A stretch of DNA of 64,000 nt. Source: Fimenecus sp964540535 (GTDB lineage Bacteria; Bacillota; Clostridia; Oscillospirales; Acutalibacteraceae). How positions within the stretch are numbered: position 1 is the stretch's first letter; every line of letters begins with the position of its first letter. The position numbers and the translations under genes are program-made. The DNA is taken from contig CAZIMO010000002.1 in assembly GCA_964540535.1 (NCBI GenBank), positions 62,001 through 126,000 on the forward strand, in the 5' to 3' direction. Shown in pieces: positions 14,831 through 23,182 of the stretch. The notes beneath the pieces are model-generated. The model saw only the letters and a program-made list of their open reading frames with translations, was not told the DNA's origin and ran no database searches.

Positions 14831-14925
14831 AGTGTGATACTCAAAACCTGCTCGTCAAAGCGGTTATATTGTATCACACCCGGGCTTTAAAAGTCAAGTC
14901 TTGGGTATTTTTATGCCCAAAAAGG
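14831..14925 (+). promoter_or_regulatory. Structured leader of the integrase gene
   Basis: Contains GTGTGATAC and its inverse GTATCACAC about 30 bases apart, a GGTTTGAG/CTCAAAACC hairpin within the first arm, and TTGGG/CCCAA immediately before the AAGGAG site. These may control integrase translation or bind integrase/excisionase arms. Confidence 0.4.
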
Positions 14926-14934
14926 AGTGGTACT

Positions 14935-16014
14935 GTGCCAAGAAGAATGCGATTGCCTAACGGCTTCGGAAATATCAATAAATTAAGCGGTAACCGAAGA
15001 AACCCATATCGTGCAAGAGTTCACAAAGGTTATGCCGATGACGGCAAAAGAGAATACGAAACTATTGGTTACTTTGAAAAATACAATGACGCTTTTAATG
15101 CTCTCATCGACTATCACCGTGACCCGTGTGAGTTTAAAAACAATATTACTTTTGAAGAGGTTTACGAAGCTTGGTCAAAAGAAAAATTTGACGATATTTC
15201 AGAAAGCAATATAAAGGGCTATAAAGCGTCTTACAATCTTTGTGCCGCTCTTTATAAAATGCCGCTGAAAGATATTAAGCTTGCTCATTTACAATCGGTT
15301 GTTGATAAAAGCAATAAGAATTATCCTACACTGCGAAAGCTTAAAAGCCTTTTATCTCAAATTTATTCATATGCTGTTAAGCACGATATAGTTAATCAAG
15401 ATAAAGACAAAACCGAATTTATTGACATAGGCAAGCGAACGCAAAGCTCAAAGCATTACAAATTCACTCAAACAGAAATAGATACAATGTGGGAATGGTC
15501 AAAAAACGATTATGTTCAAGTCATTCTAATGCTGATATACTGCGGTGCAAGACCCGGTGAACTTTTCAATGTAAAAAAGTGTGATGTCAACCTCCAAGAA
15601 GAATACTTCACCGTAGTTAAGGGCAAAAATGATAATGCTGAAAGGCGAGTGCCTATTCACAAAAAGGTATTGCCGTTTTATCATAATTGGATGAGTAAAG
15701 ATGGCGAATATTTAATCACACAACTCAACGGAAAGAACATAGACTTTCAAAATAACCATGGACAGTATACTGAAACATATTGGGAGCCTGTTCTTTCGGA
15801 AATGGGAATATTAACATATAAAAACGAAAAGGGCGAAGAACAGGAACATAAACCGCACGATACCCGACACACCTTTACATCTATGTGGAAAACAAAGAAA
15901 TTAGATGAAACCTTTAGGAGAAAAATACAGGGTCACAGCGGAAAAGGCATCGGCGAAATAGTTTACACACATATTGATTTTGAAGAGTTGAAATCAGAGC
16001 TTAACAAACTTTGA
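14935..16014 (+). CDS. int: Tyrosine-family phage integrase
   Basis: 359 residues from a GTG at 14935 (AAGGAG seven bases upstream; longer frames lack a ribosome site). N-terminal arm-binding domain (NPYRARVHKGY), SAM-like core-binding domain about 75-165, catalytic domain about 175-355 with R in GARPGELF (about 206), HDTRHTF (about 308-314), H in QGHSG and the nucleophile Y in VYTHID. Catalyses prophage integration and excision. Transcribed toward rpsI, whose 3' end is only 150 bases away, so the attachment site should lie in that gap. Confidence 0.95.
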   Translation: MPRRMRLPNGFGNINKLSGNRRNPYRARVHKGYADDGKREYETIGYFEKYNDAFNALIDYHRDPCEFKNNITFEEVYEAWSKEKFDDISESNIKGYKASYNLCAALYKMPLKDIKLAHLQSVVDKSNKNYPTLRKLKSLLSQIYSYAVKHDIVNQDKDKTEFIDIGKRTQSSKHYKFTQTEIDTMWEWSKNDYVQVILMLIYCGARPGELFNVKKCDVNLQEEYFTVVKGKNDNAERRVPIHKKVLPFYHNWMSKDGEYLITQLNGKNIDFQNNHGQYTETYWEPVLSEMGILTYKNEKGEEQEHKPHDTRHTFTSMWKTKKLDETFRRKIQGHSGKGIGEIVYTHIDFEELKSELNKL

Positions 16015-16015
16015 C

Positions 16016-16051
16016 AGTGTGTAACATTTGTGTAACTTATGTGTAACATTT
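16016..16051. repeat. Triple TGTGTAAC repeats beside the integrase (arm-site candidates)
   Basis: TGTGTAAC occurs three times within 33 bases (about 16018, 16030 and 16041), between int and the rpsI terminator. Short direct repeats beside an integrase gene are typical integrase arm-binding sites in attP, so they may mark the prophage end. Confidence 0.5.
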
Positions 16052-16102
16052 ATTAAATTTCAGCTATTTTTATCCGTTTTTAAATAAGATATAAACATAA
16101 GA

Positions 16103-16138
16103 AAATCCCTTGAAAACATTAGGTTTACAAGGGATTTC
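16103..16138 (-). terminator. rpsI terminator, probable prophage boundary
   Basis: On the minus strand AATCCCTTG-t-AAAC, loop CTAAT, GTTT-t-CAAGGGATT, then a T-rich tail. It ends the rplM-rpsI transcript. The phage/chromosome junction should be in or near this 150-base gap; the second attachment copy is outside the window. Confidence 0.7.
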
Positions 16139-16163
16139 GTTATTTTTAATAATGTTCGGTTTT

Positions 16164-16562
16164 TTATCTCTTTGAGAACTGCGGTGCACGGCGAGCGCCT
16201 TTGAGACCGTATTTCTTTCTTTCTTTCATTCTGGGGTCTCTTGTTAAGAAGCCTGCCTTCTTGAGAGCGGGACGAAGATTTTCGTCATACTGAAGAAGAG
16301 CACGTGAAAGACCGTGACGGATTGCGCCTGCCTGGCCTGTTACACCGCCGCCGTTTACACGGCAAACGATATCGAACTTATCAGCTGTTCCTGTAAGAGC
16401 AAGAGGCTGACGAACGATGAGCTTGAGTGTTTCAAGACCGAAATATTCATCAATATCTCTGTCATTAACTGTGATTTTACCTGTACCGGCATATACTCTT
16501 ACACGGGCAACAGATTTCTTTCTTCTACCTGTACCGTAGAAAAATGGACTTGTTTCGTACAT
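16164..16562 (-). CDS. rpsI: 30S ribosomal protein S9
   Basis: 132 residues, normal length. Contains FYGTGRRKKSVARVRVYAGTG, the GGGVTGQAGAIRHG segment and the conserved C-terminus KGARRAPQFSKR, whose last arginine contacts the P-site tRNA. Co-transcribed with rplM, 18 bases downstream. Mobile elements are known to integrate at the 3' end of rpsI in streptococci, which fits the adjacent integrase. Confidence 0.98.
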   Translation of the reverse strand: MYETSPFFYGTGRRKKSVARVRVYAGTGKITVNDRDIDEYFGLETLKLIVRQPLALTGTADKFDIVCRVNGGGVTGQAGAIRHGLSRALLQYDENLRPALKKAGFLTRDPRMKERKKYGLKGARRAPQFSKR

Positions 16563-16580
16563 TTAAATAGCCTCCCTTTC

Positions 16581-17009
16581 TTAAAATTCTCTTATTTCGG
16601 GCTTCTGCGCAGCATGCTTATGCTCTGCACCACGGTATACACGAAGACGAGTAAGTGCCTCACGGCCGATTACTGAATCAGGAATCATACCCTTAACAGC
16701 CTTTGTAACTGCAAATTCAGGCTTATCCTTCATAAGAGTTTTATACTTAACCTCTTTCATATTACCAATGTAGCCTGTGTGATGATAATACATTTTCTGT
16801 TCAAGCTTGTTACCTGTAAGAACAACCTTTTCTGCGTTGATGATGATTACATGGTCACCGCAGTCAGCGTTGGGTGTGAATGTGGGCTTGTGCTTACCTC
16901 TGAGGAGAACAGCAGCTTCAGCAGCTACTTTACCGAGGGGTTTGCCTGCAGCGTCAAGCACATACCAGTTACGGGTAATATCGCCCTTTTTTGGCATATA
17001 AGTTGACAT
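16581..17009 (-). CDS. rplM: 50S ribosomal protein L13
   Basis: 142 residues, full length: begins MSTYMPKKGDITRNWYVLDAAGKPLGK and carries GDHVIIINAEKVVLTGNKLEQKMYYHHTGYIG. An early 50S assembly protein. CGGAGG lies before the ATG, and the leader is only about 30 bases, too short for the L13 leader RNA known from bacilli. Confidence 0.98.
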   Translation of the reverse strand: MSTYMPKKGDITRNWYVLDAAGKPLGKVAAEAAVLLRGKHKPTFTPNADCGDHVIIINAEKVVLTGNKLEQKMYYHHTGYIGNMKEVKYKTLMKDKPEFAVTKAVKGMIPDSVIGREALTRLRVYRGAEHKHAAQKPEIREF

Positions 17010-17047
17010 ATAACTTACCTCCGAATTATTTTTTTGATTGCTCGAAA

Positions 17048-17076
17048 ATTATAACAAAGCTATTTTCAAATGTCAA
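17048..17076 (-). promoter_or_regulatory. Promoter of rplM-rpsI
   Basis: Perfect consensus on the minus strand: TTGACA (17076-17071), 17 bases, TATAAT (17053-17048). Confidence 0.9.
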
Positions 17077-17241
17077 CACATTTTTTTAAGAATTTAATGC
17101 AGTGAATATTTTTCTCTTTATTTCTTTATTTTTCTCATTTTTTTAATATATTTTCTCTTTAATGATTTTCAAAAATTTTTATTTACTTTTTCACAAAAGC
17201 ATAATACAATATTTGTAATCTTTCACAAAGGGATGAGTTTA

Positions 17242-17964
17242 ATGCAAAAGCTTTTAAGCCTTGTGCGTGCGGCAGTTGATAAATACAATATGATTGACGA
17301 AGGCGACAAAATAGCCGTTTGTATTTCGGGCGGTAAAGACAGTGTTGCAATGCTTATGTGTCTTATAAATCTTAAAATTTTTTATCCGAAAAAATTTGAG
17401 CTATGTGCAATTACTCTTGACCCGCAGTTTTTAAATGAATGTGCGGATTATTCGGCGATTGAAAAAATCTGCAAAGATAACAATATTGAATACTGCGTTA
17501 AGCGTACCGAGCTATACAATATTATATTTGAAGAAAGAAAAGAGAGCAACCCGTGCAGTTTATGCGCAAGAATGCGCCGTGGACTTTTGCACGATACAGC
17601 AAAGGAGCTTGCCTGCAATAAAATAGCTCTCGGTCATCACCTTGACGACGCAGCTGAAACGCTGATTATGAACCTTTTCGGCAACGGCAGAGCTGAATGT
17701 TTCTCACCTGTTTCATATCTTTCGAGAAAAGATTTATATATGATAAGACCTATGATCTTTGCTTATGAAAAGGACATTACAAGAGTTGCAAATAAAGAAA
17801 ACCTGCCGATTGTTAAAAGCAAATGCCCTGCTGATAAGCACAGCAACCGTGAAGAAACGAAAAAATTACTTCAAGAGCTTGAAAGCCGCTATCCTGCACT
17901 TCGCCAAAAGCTTGTGGGCGCAATGCAGAGAGGAAATATAAGCGGATGGGGCATTGAAAAGTAA
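17242..17964 (+). CDS. TtcA-like tRNA thiolation ATPase
   Basis: 240 residues. PP-loop SGGKDS in CISGGKDSVAMLM, a CSLCARMRRG motif and a later KCPADKHSNRE give the cysteine set of the TtcA family, which activates tRNA C32 with ATP and inserts sulfur through an iron-sulfur cluster; ALGHHLDDAAETLIMN is also characteristic. Start at 17242 is preferred because AAAGGGATGAG sits at a normal distance; the ATG at 17233 lies directly on it. Exact tRNA target in this lineage is not certain (TtcA versus TilS-like paralogue). Confidence 0.8.
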   Translation: MQKLLSLVRAAVDKYNMIDEGDKIAVCISGGKDSVAMLMCLINLKIFYPKKFELCAITLDPQFLNECADYSAIEKICKDNNIEYCVKRTELYNIIFEERKESNPCSLCARMRRGLLHDTAKELACNKIALGHHLDDAAETLIMNLFGNGRAECFSPVSYLSRKDLYMIRPMIFAYEKDITRVANKENLPIVKSKCPADKHSNREETKKLLQELESRYPALRQKLVGAMQRGNISGWGIEK

Positions 17965-18046
17965 TATTTATAAGTATAATTTTGACAATACTGATTATAT
18001 ATGGTAGAATATTCAGTAATTCATTTTTTATTTGGAGATGATATAT

Positions 18047-19255
18047 ATGAAATATGTTGTAGTTTTATACGATGGAATGGCAGATTATCCTGTTCCGCAG
18101 TTTGACGGTAAAACTCCTATGATGATGGCAAACAAACCGAATTTTGACGCACTCGGTAAAAAGAGCGTTGCAGGACTTGTAAAAACCGTTCCCGACGGAA
18201 TGAAGCCCGGCAGTGATGTTGCAAATATGAGCGTTATGGGCTTTGACCCGTCAATTTACTATACAGGCAGAAGTCCACTTGAAGCGGCAAGCATCGGCGT
18301 TGACCTTAAAGATACAGATGTAACGCTCCGCTGTAATCTTGTAACTCTTTCAGATGAAGAAAATTATGCTGACAAAACCATGGTTGATTACTGTGCGGAC
18401 GATATTTCAAGCGAAGAAGCCGCTGAAATCATTAAAACCGTTGAAGAGCATTTCGGCAATGACATATACAAATTCTATAACGGCGTAAGCTACCGCCACT
18501 GTCTTGTATGGAATAACGGCACAACAGAGCTTGGCAATATGACTCCGCCTCACGATATTTCGGGCAAGGTTATCGGCGAATACCTTTCAACTGCCGACAG
18601 TGCAAAGGGACTTATTGCTATGATGAAAGAAAGCTATGAGCTTTTGAAAAATCATCCTGTTAATATTGAAAGAATTAAACGAGGCAGACGTCCTGCAAAC
18701 TCAATATGGCTTTGGGGTGAGGGCAAAAAGCCTGCACTTTCTCCTTTCGAGGAGTTATACGGCATTAAGGGCGCTGTTATTTCGGCAGTCGATTTGCTTA
18801 AAGGCATAGGTAAATGCGCAAAAATGGAAACTCCCGAGGTTGATGGCGCAACAGGATATATTGACACCAACTTTAAAGGCAAGGCTGAAGCCGCAGTTGA
18901 GGCTCTCAAAAACGGTTGTGATTTTGCATATATTCACATTGAAGCTCCCGACGAATGCGGTCACAGAAGAGAGGCAGAAAACAAAGTCAGAGCTATTGAG
19001 ATTATTGACGAGCAGGTTTTGCCGATAGTATTAAAAGGACTTGAAGAATATGACGATTATAAAATTCTTATTCTTCCTGACCACCCCACACCTATTGTTA
19101 CCGCAACGCATGCATCCGACCCTGTTCCGTTTATGATGTATCATAAATCAAAAGAAGTTGACGGAATTGACACTGTAAATGAAGAAACTGCAAAGGCAAC
19201 AGGGCTTTTTGTTGCAAGCGGTGTTGAACTTATGAAAAAATTCTTGGAGGACTGA
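18047..19255 (+). CDS. aPGAM-family enzyme; probable homoserine kinase analogue
   Basis: 402 residues of the archaeal-type, cofactor-independent phosphoglycerate mutase family (alkaline phosphatase superfamily): YVVVLYDGMADYP with the metal aspartate, the catalytic serine in GSDVANMSVMG, and the ligands in ILPDHPTP. Family members are annotated either as phosphoglycerate mutase or as the predicted functional analogue of homoserine kinase. The gene is followed after two bases by metY, a homoserine-pathway gene, which favours the second role. GGAG precedes the ATG at 18047. Confidence 0.8.
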   Translation: MKYVVVLYDGMADYPVPQFDGKTPMMMANKPNFDALGKKSVAGLVKTVPDGMKPGSDVANMSVMGFDPSIYYTGRSPLEAASIGVDLKDTDVTLRCNLVTLSDEENYADKTMVDYCADDISSEEAAEIIKTVEEHFGNDIYKFYNGVSYRHCLVWNNGTTELGNMTPPHDISGKVIGEYLSTADSAKGLIAMMKESYELLKNHPVNIERIKRGRRPANSIWLWGEGKKPALSPFEELYGIKGAVISAVDLLKGIGKCAKMETPEVDGATGYIDTNFKGKAEAAVEALKNGCDFAYIHIEAPDECGHRREAENKVRAIEIIDEQVLPIVLKGLEEYDDYKILILPDHPTPIVTATHASDPVPFMMYHKSKEVDGIDTVNEETAKATGLFVASGVELMKKFLED

Positions 19256-19257
19256 CA

Positions 19258-20532
19258 ATGAGCAATTACAGCAGAGATACAATTTGCGTTCAAGGTGCAT
19301 ATAAGCCTAAAAACGGTGAGCCGAGAGTACTGCCCATAGTACAAAGCACAACCTACAAATACGACACAAGCGAAGCTATGGCAAAGCTTTTCGACTTACA
19401 GCCCGGATATATGTACACCCGTCTTGCAAACCCCACAAACGACGCGGTTGCACAGAAAATCACAATGCTTGAGGGCGGTGTTGCAGGCGTACTTACTTCA
19501 TCAGGTCAAGCGGCAAACTTCTTTTCGCTCATAAACATTATGGGTGCAGGCGACCATTTTGTTTCTGCCGCTACAATTTACGGCGGCACATTCAATCTTT
19601 TCAATGTTACAATGAGAAAATTGGGTATTGATGTAACATTCGTTGACCCGAGTGCAAGCGAAGAAGAAATTCAAGCGGCATTCAAGCCCAACACAAAGGC
19701 TCTTTTCGGCGAAACTATTTCAAATCCATCGCTTGATATTCTTGATATTGAAAAGTTTGCAAAAATTGCGCACGCTAACGGTGTTCCGCTCATAATTGAC
19801 AATACTTTCCCCACTCCAATTAACTGCCGCCCTTTTGAATTCGGTGCTGATATTGTTACACACTCCACCACAAAATATATGGAAGGTCACGCAAACATTA
19901 TTGGCGGTGCGGTTATTGACAGCGGTAATTTTGATTGGGAGCAGAATGACAAATTTCCCGGACTTACCAAACCCGATGAGAGCTATCACGGCGCTGTTTA
20001 TACAAAAGATTTCGGCAAGGCAGGATATATTACAAAGATTGTTGCACAGCTTCTTCGTGACTACGGTTCAACTCCCGCTCCGCAGAATTCATATTATCTT
20101 AATGTTGGTCTTGAAACTCTTCATCTTCGTGTTGAAAGACATTGCAGTAACGCATTAAAGGTTGCCGAATATCTTGAAAATAACGATAAAATTTCTTGGG
20201 TAAACTACCCTGCTCTTCCAAACAACAAGTATTATGACCTTGTACAGAAATATATGCCCAACGGCACCTGCGGTGTTGTTTCGTTCGGTGTTAAGGGCGG
20301 AAGAGCCGCCGCTGAAAAGTTTATGAACTCATTAAAGCTTGCGGCAGTTGTTACTCATGTTGCAGACGCAAGAACCTGCGTTCTTCACCCTGCTTCTTCA
20401 ACTCACAGACAGTTAAGCGACCAAGAGCTTGTTGAGTGCGGCGTATCGCCCGATCTTATCAGATTTTCAGTGGGCATTGAAAATGTTAATGACATTATTG
20501 CCGATATTGAACAGGCATTGGAGCAGATATAA
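19258..20532 (+). CDS. metY: O-acetylhomoserine sulfhydrylase (aminocarboxypropyltransferase)
   Basis: 424 residues, the MetY length (cystathionine gamma-synthases are near 390). Cys/Met PLP-dependent family: substrate-entry segment YMYTRLANPTNDAVAQKI, TSSGQAANF, IIDNTF and the PLP lysine in HSTTKYMEGH (K206). Makes homocysteine from O-acetylhomoserine and sulfide. Its GGAGG site lies in the last codons of the aPGAM-like gene, so the two are translationally coupled. Confidence 0.92.
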   Translation: MSNYSRDTICVQGAYKPKNGEPRVLPIVQSTTYKYDTSEAMAKLFDLQPGYMYTRLANPTNDAVAQKITMLEGGVAGVLTSSGQAANFFSLINIMGAGDHFVSAATIYGGTFNLFNVTMRKLGIDVTFVDPSASEEEIQAAFKPNTKALFGETISNPSLDILDIEKFAKIAHANGVPLIIDNTFPTPINCRPFEFGADIVTHSTTKYMEGHANIIGGAVIDSGNFDWEQNDKFPGLTKPDESYHGAVYTKDFGKAGYITKIVAQLLRDYGSTPAPQNSYYLNVGLETLHLRVERHCSNALKVAEYLENNDKISWVNYPALPNNKYYDLVQKYMPNGTCGVVSFGVKGGRAAAEKFMNSLKLAAVVTHVADARTCVLHPASSTHRQLSDQELVECGVSPDLIRFSVGIENVNDIIADIEQALEQI

Positions 20533-20546
20533 TTTAATAACTCTAC

Positions 20547-20604
20547 AAGTCGAAAACAGGCTGACGCAATTATTAGTTGCGACAGCCTGTTACTTTATTT
20601 ATTT
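20547..20604. terminator. Bidirectional terminator between metY and the secreted-protein gene
   Basis: AACAGGCTG-ac-GCAA, loop, TTGC-ga-CAGCCTGTT with T-rich tails on both sides. The last codons of the convergent minus-strand gene lie within the stem. Confidence 0.85.
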
Positions 20605-21379
20605 TTTCTTTTTTCTTTAGCCTTACAAGAAGAAACGTTGAAACAACAAGCACTGCAGCCGATATAACAAGCACGGTCGGAATAATCCAAGGTTTTTCTT
20701 CTTGTCTGAAAGATACACCGCCATATGAATCGGGATATTCAAAAAATTTGGACTCGTCAAAGCGTTTAATCAAAATTTGCATCATATCGTCAAACACATA
20801 TAATGTTTTACTTTTTAATCCTATGAACTCATCATCAGAGGAATAGGGAATACAGTATATTTCAGCATCAGTTTCAATTACAGTAAATACCGTATAATAC
20901 AGTGATGCAAAAATATGTTTTATTGAAACTATTTCAGAAGAATCAATGTTACTGTTTGATATTATTTTCTCAATTTCATTATCAGGCAAATAACTGCCTT
21001 GCGCCGGACGAATTCCGCTCAAATGAATACCGTCTTGATTTTCGTTGAATACTGAAACTGAACCACCGTTTTCACCGCTGAGTACCCACCACTGATATTT
21101 ATCGGTTATAATTGAATCAACGCTTGGCGATTCTTCATAAGCTGTCAGCAGAGTTGTTTCGGAAAAATACACCTTACGGGCAGTAGCCGTATCAATTCCT
21201 TCTATCAGACTTTCGCCCTCCCTGCCGTCGCTTGCTTCATCTATAATAAAGGTGTTTTCGTCGCTCGCAATGCTTTCGATTTCTGCAATCACATCAGCGT
21301 CTTCAGCATAACAGGGCATAATAAACAGGCTTAACAGAATACAAGCTAAAACAGCTGATAAAAATGACTTTTTATTCAT
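20573..21379 (-). CDS. Secreted single-pass membrane protein, unknown function
   Basis: 268 residues. Signal peptide 1-25 (KSFLSAVLACILLSLFIMPCYA), acidic extracellular part, then one C-terminal membrane helix (PWIIPTVLVISAAVLVVSTFLLV) with a basic cytoplasmic tail. No known domain. Its upstream region carries the conserved repeated element also found before the two zinc-ribbon membrane-protein genes at 25023 and 27278, which suggests shared regulation. Confidence 0.65.
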   Translation of the reverse strand: MNKKSFLSAVLACILLSLFIMPCYAEDADVIAEIESIASDENTFIIDEASDGREGESLIEGIDTATARKVYFSETTLLTAYEESPSVDSIITDKYQWWVLSGENGGSVSVFNENQDGIHLSGIRPAQGSYLPDNEIEKIISNSNIDSSEIVSIKHIFASLYYTVFTVIETDAEIYCIPYSSDDEFIGLKSKTLYVFDDMMQILIKRFDESKFFEYPDSYGGVSFRQEEKPWIIPTVLVISAAVLVVSTFLLVRLKKKEKINKVTGCRN

Positions 21380-21416
21380 AATTATTTCTCCTAATTAATC
21401 TCATTACTGTGCATTA

Positions 21417-21617
21417 AAAATCAATGTTTAACCTTTAACTTAATCAAAACATAAAAAACTAATTTTATCAATCCAAGTTACAAAAAAGTACAAAAAAGCT
21501 ACAAAACTGTAAACGTTTAGTTAAAAAAAGACTAAACAGAGGGGTTACAATTCATATCATAATAATTAAATAAAAAATTCCGAAACTCACTTTAAGCGAA
21601 TTTCGGAATTTTTTGTT
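21417..21617 (-). repeat. Repeated terminator-promoter element, copy A (inverted)
   Basis: This 300-base gap holds, read on the minus strand, a hairpin TTCCGAAATTCGCTT...AGTGAGTTTCGGAA (21608-21578) that ends upp, then GTTTAGTC/AACTAAAC, three TTTTGTA-type repeats about ten bases apart, and TTGATA with a -10-like TTTGAT. It is a diverged reverse-complement copy of 24690-24865. Confidence 0.7.
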
Positions 21618-21687
21618 CCTTTGCTAAAGAACAAATAAAGAGCGTTTAATTTACACTAAACGCTCCATTCACATATATTTATCAGAT

Positions 21688-22362
21688 TTACGGTTTTGCC
21701 TGTCTTGCGGGTTTATAACTGCAAGTTCCGCAGATACGGTCGCCTGCGTCGCCTGCCGCCGTCACGATATATCCGTCTTTATTAAGTCCTGTGGGGATAT
21801 ACTTTGCCGCATAAATTTTAACATCGGGATGCTTTTCATAAAGAAGCTTAACACCCACATCAGAAGCAAAAATGCACATAACCTTAATGTCAGTACAGCC
21901 CTCTTTTTTAAGATAATCAATTGACGCGTCAACACTGCCGCCTGTTGCAAGAGCAGGATCAACAATGATTACAGGACCGTTTGTTATGTCAACCGGCATT
22001 TTATAATAATATGTTACGGGCATAAGAGTTTTTTCATCTCTGTAAAGTCCGATATGACCCACCTTTGCTGTGGGAGAAAGACGGCGAAGTCCGTCAACCA
22101 TACCCAAGCCTGCACGCAGAATAGGAACAATTGTGAAATCCTCTGCCAATACTGGAGAATCGAAGTCAGCAAGAGGAGCCTGTATTCTGACATCCTTTGT
22201 TTTTAAGTCTTTTAATGCTTCATAACCCATAAGCATTGTAAGCTCGTCAACAATTTCGCAGAATTCCTTTGAGCCTGTGTTGATGTCGCAAAGGTGAGTT
22301 ACCTTATGAGCAACCAACGGATGATCGTTAAAGCTTGTTAAATTTTTTGTAAAGTCCGACAT
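21688..22362 (-). CDS. upp: Uracil phosphoribosyltransferase
   Basis: Converts uracil and PRPP to UMP (pyrimidine salvage). 224 residues, slightly longer than the usual 209 because of a C-terminal tail with CGTCSYKPARQ. Seen: PILRAGLGMVDGL, the PRPP loop VIIVDPALATGGSVDASI, and YIVTAAGDAGDRICGT. Divergent from DUF523 and close to the uracil permease. Promoter TGGCAA/AATATA on the plus strand (22419-22424 and 22396-22401), i.e. TTGCCA-17-TATATT. Confidence 0.97.
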   Translation of the reverse strand: MSDFTKNLTSFNDHPLVAHKVTHLCDINTGSKEFCEIVDELTMLMGYEALKDLKTKDVRIQAPLADFDSPVLAEDFTIVPILRAGLGMVDGLRRLSPTAKVGHIGLYRDEKTLMPVTYYYKMPVDITNGPVIIVDPALATGGSVDASIDYLKKEGCTDIKVMCIFASDVGVKLLYEKHPDVKIYAAKYIPTGLNKDGYIVTAAGDAGDRICGTCSYKPARQAKP

Positions 22363-22448
22363 ATTACGCCCTCATTTCGCTTTTATTTCAATAAGAATAT
22401 ACCATATTTACAGTCTTTTGGCAAGTTAATAATAAAATTCCGTATCAA

Positions 22449-22477
22449 TTGACACTTAAATTTGTATATGGTACAAT
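22449..22477 (+). promoter_or_regulatory. Promoter of the DUF523 gene
   Basis: TTGACA (22449-22454), 17 bases, TACAAT (22472-22477); back to back with the upp promoter. Confidence 0.8.
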
Positions 22478-22522
22478 ATTTTTTGTAATATATTTTATTA
22501 AACAGTAATGTGGTGAATAATT

Positions 22523-22978
22523 ATGGCGAAAATAATTGTAAGCGGTTGTCTTATAGGCTGTAACTGCCGTTATAAAGGCGACAACTGCAAATGTGATGAA
22601 TTATTGGCTTTAGCGTCAAAGCATACGCTTATACCTGTCTGTCCCGAGCAAATGGGCGGTCTTGAAACACCGAGAAATCCTGCTGAAATTGTAGGCGATA
22701 AGGTTATAAGCAACAACGGCAAGGATGTTACCTGCGAATACACCAAGGGTGCGGAAGCCGCACTTTATATTGCTGAACTCAATAATGCTGACGCTGTTGT
22801 TTTTAAAGCGAACAGTCCATCTTGCGGAAAAGAAATAATCTATGACGGCACATTTTCAGGTAATAAGACGGCAGGGAACGGAATTGCCGCCGCAGCATTT
22901 TTAAACGCAGGCTTTGCTGTTTTCACTGAAAATGAAATAAATAAACTTAAAGAATATCTTAATTCGGCTTCTTTGTAA
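22523..22978 (+). CDS. DUF523 protein
   Basis: 151 residues, the size of a stand-alone DUF523 domain. Conserved cysteine-rich start SGCLIGCNCRYKGDN, PVCPEQMGGLETPR, and FKANSPSCGKEIIYDGTFSG. Widespread in bacteria, biochemical role unknown; the cysteines suggest metal or sulfur chemistry. Weak ribosome site (TGTGGTGAAT). Confidence 0.9.
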   Translation: MAKIIVSGCLIGCNCRYKGDNCKCDELLALASKHTLIPVCPEQMGGLETPRNPAEIVGDKVISNNGKDVTCEYTKGAEAALYIAELNNADAVVFKANSPSCGKEIIYDGTFSGNKTAGNGIAAAAFLNAGFAVFTENEINKLKEYLNSASL

Positions 22979-23007
22979 AAATATTTACAATTATTTTCAG
23001 ATAGACA

Positions 23008-23160
23008 TTGACAATAAAATACAAAATGTGATACACTATCCAAGATAACACGGCAGTTTATAAATTCCATACAGAAGTATCGACAAGATAGTTGTGTGGC
23101 ATTACATAGTGCTTTCTAAAACCTTGTCAATATTGACAAGGTTTTTTTATGCCTGCCGTA
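23008..23160 (+). promoter_or_regulatory. Uracil permease leader with conditional terminator
   Basis: Promoter TTGACA (23008-23013), 18 bases, TACACT (23032-23037); predicted start near 23044. The leader contains an 11-bp terminator AACCTTGTCAA/TTGACAAGGTT followed by T7 (23120-23147). Upstream, GACAAG (23082-23087) can pair with the CTTGTC of that stem, and ACGGCAG (23050-23056) is the exact complement of CTGCCGT (23153-23159) just before the ribosome site. This is an attenuator layout. I do not recognise a purine, PRPP or PyrR-binding consensus. Confidence 0.6.
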
Positions 23161-23182
23161 TAAAATTTTGAGGAGGATTTCT

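Noticed and set aside
16100..16140. Terminator hairpin considered as the attachment-site core repeat
   Set aside because: It is better explained as the rpsI terminator; without the other prophage end no core repeat can be defined.
17010..17047. L13 leader RNA upstream of rplM
   Set aside because: The leader between the predicted start and the ATG is only about 30 bases, too short for the known structure.
23040..23160. Purine riboswitch or PyrR attenuator before the permease gene
   Set aside because: Neither the purine aptamer loop sequences nor the PyrR binding-loop consensus is present; reported instead as an unassigned leader.
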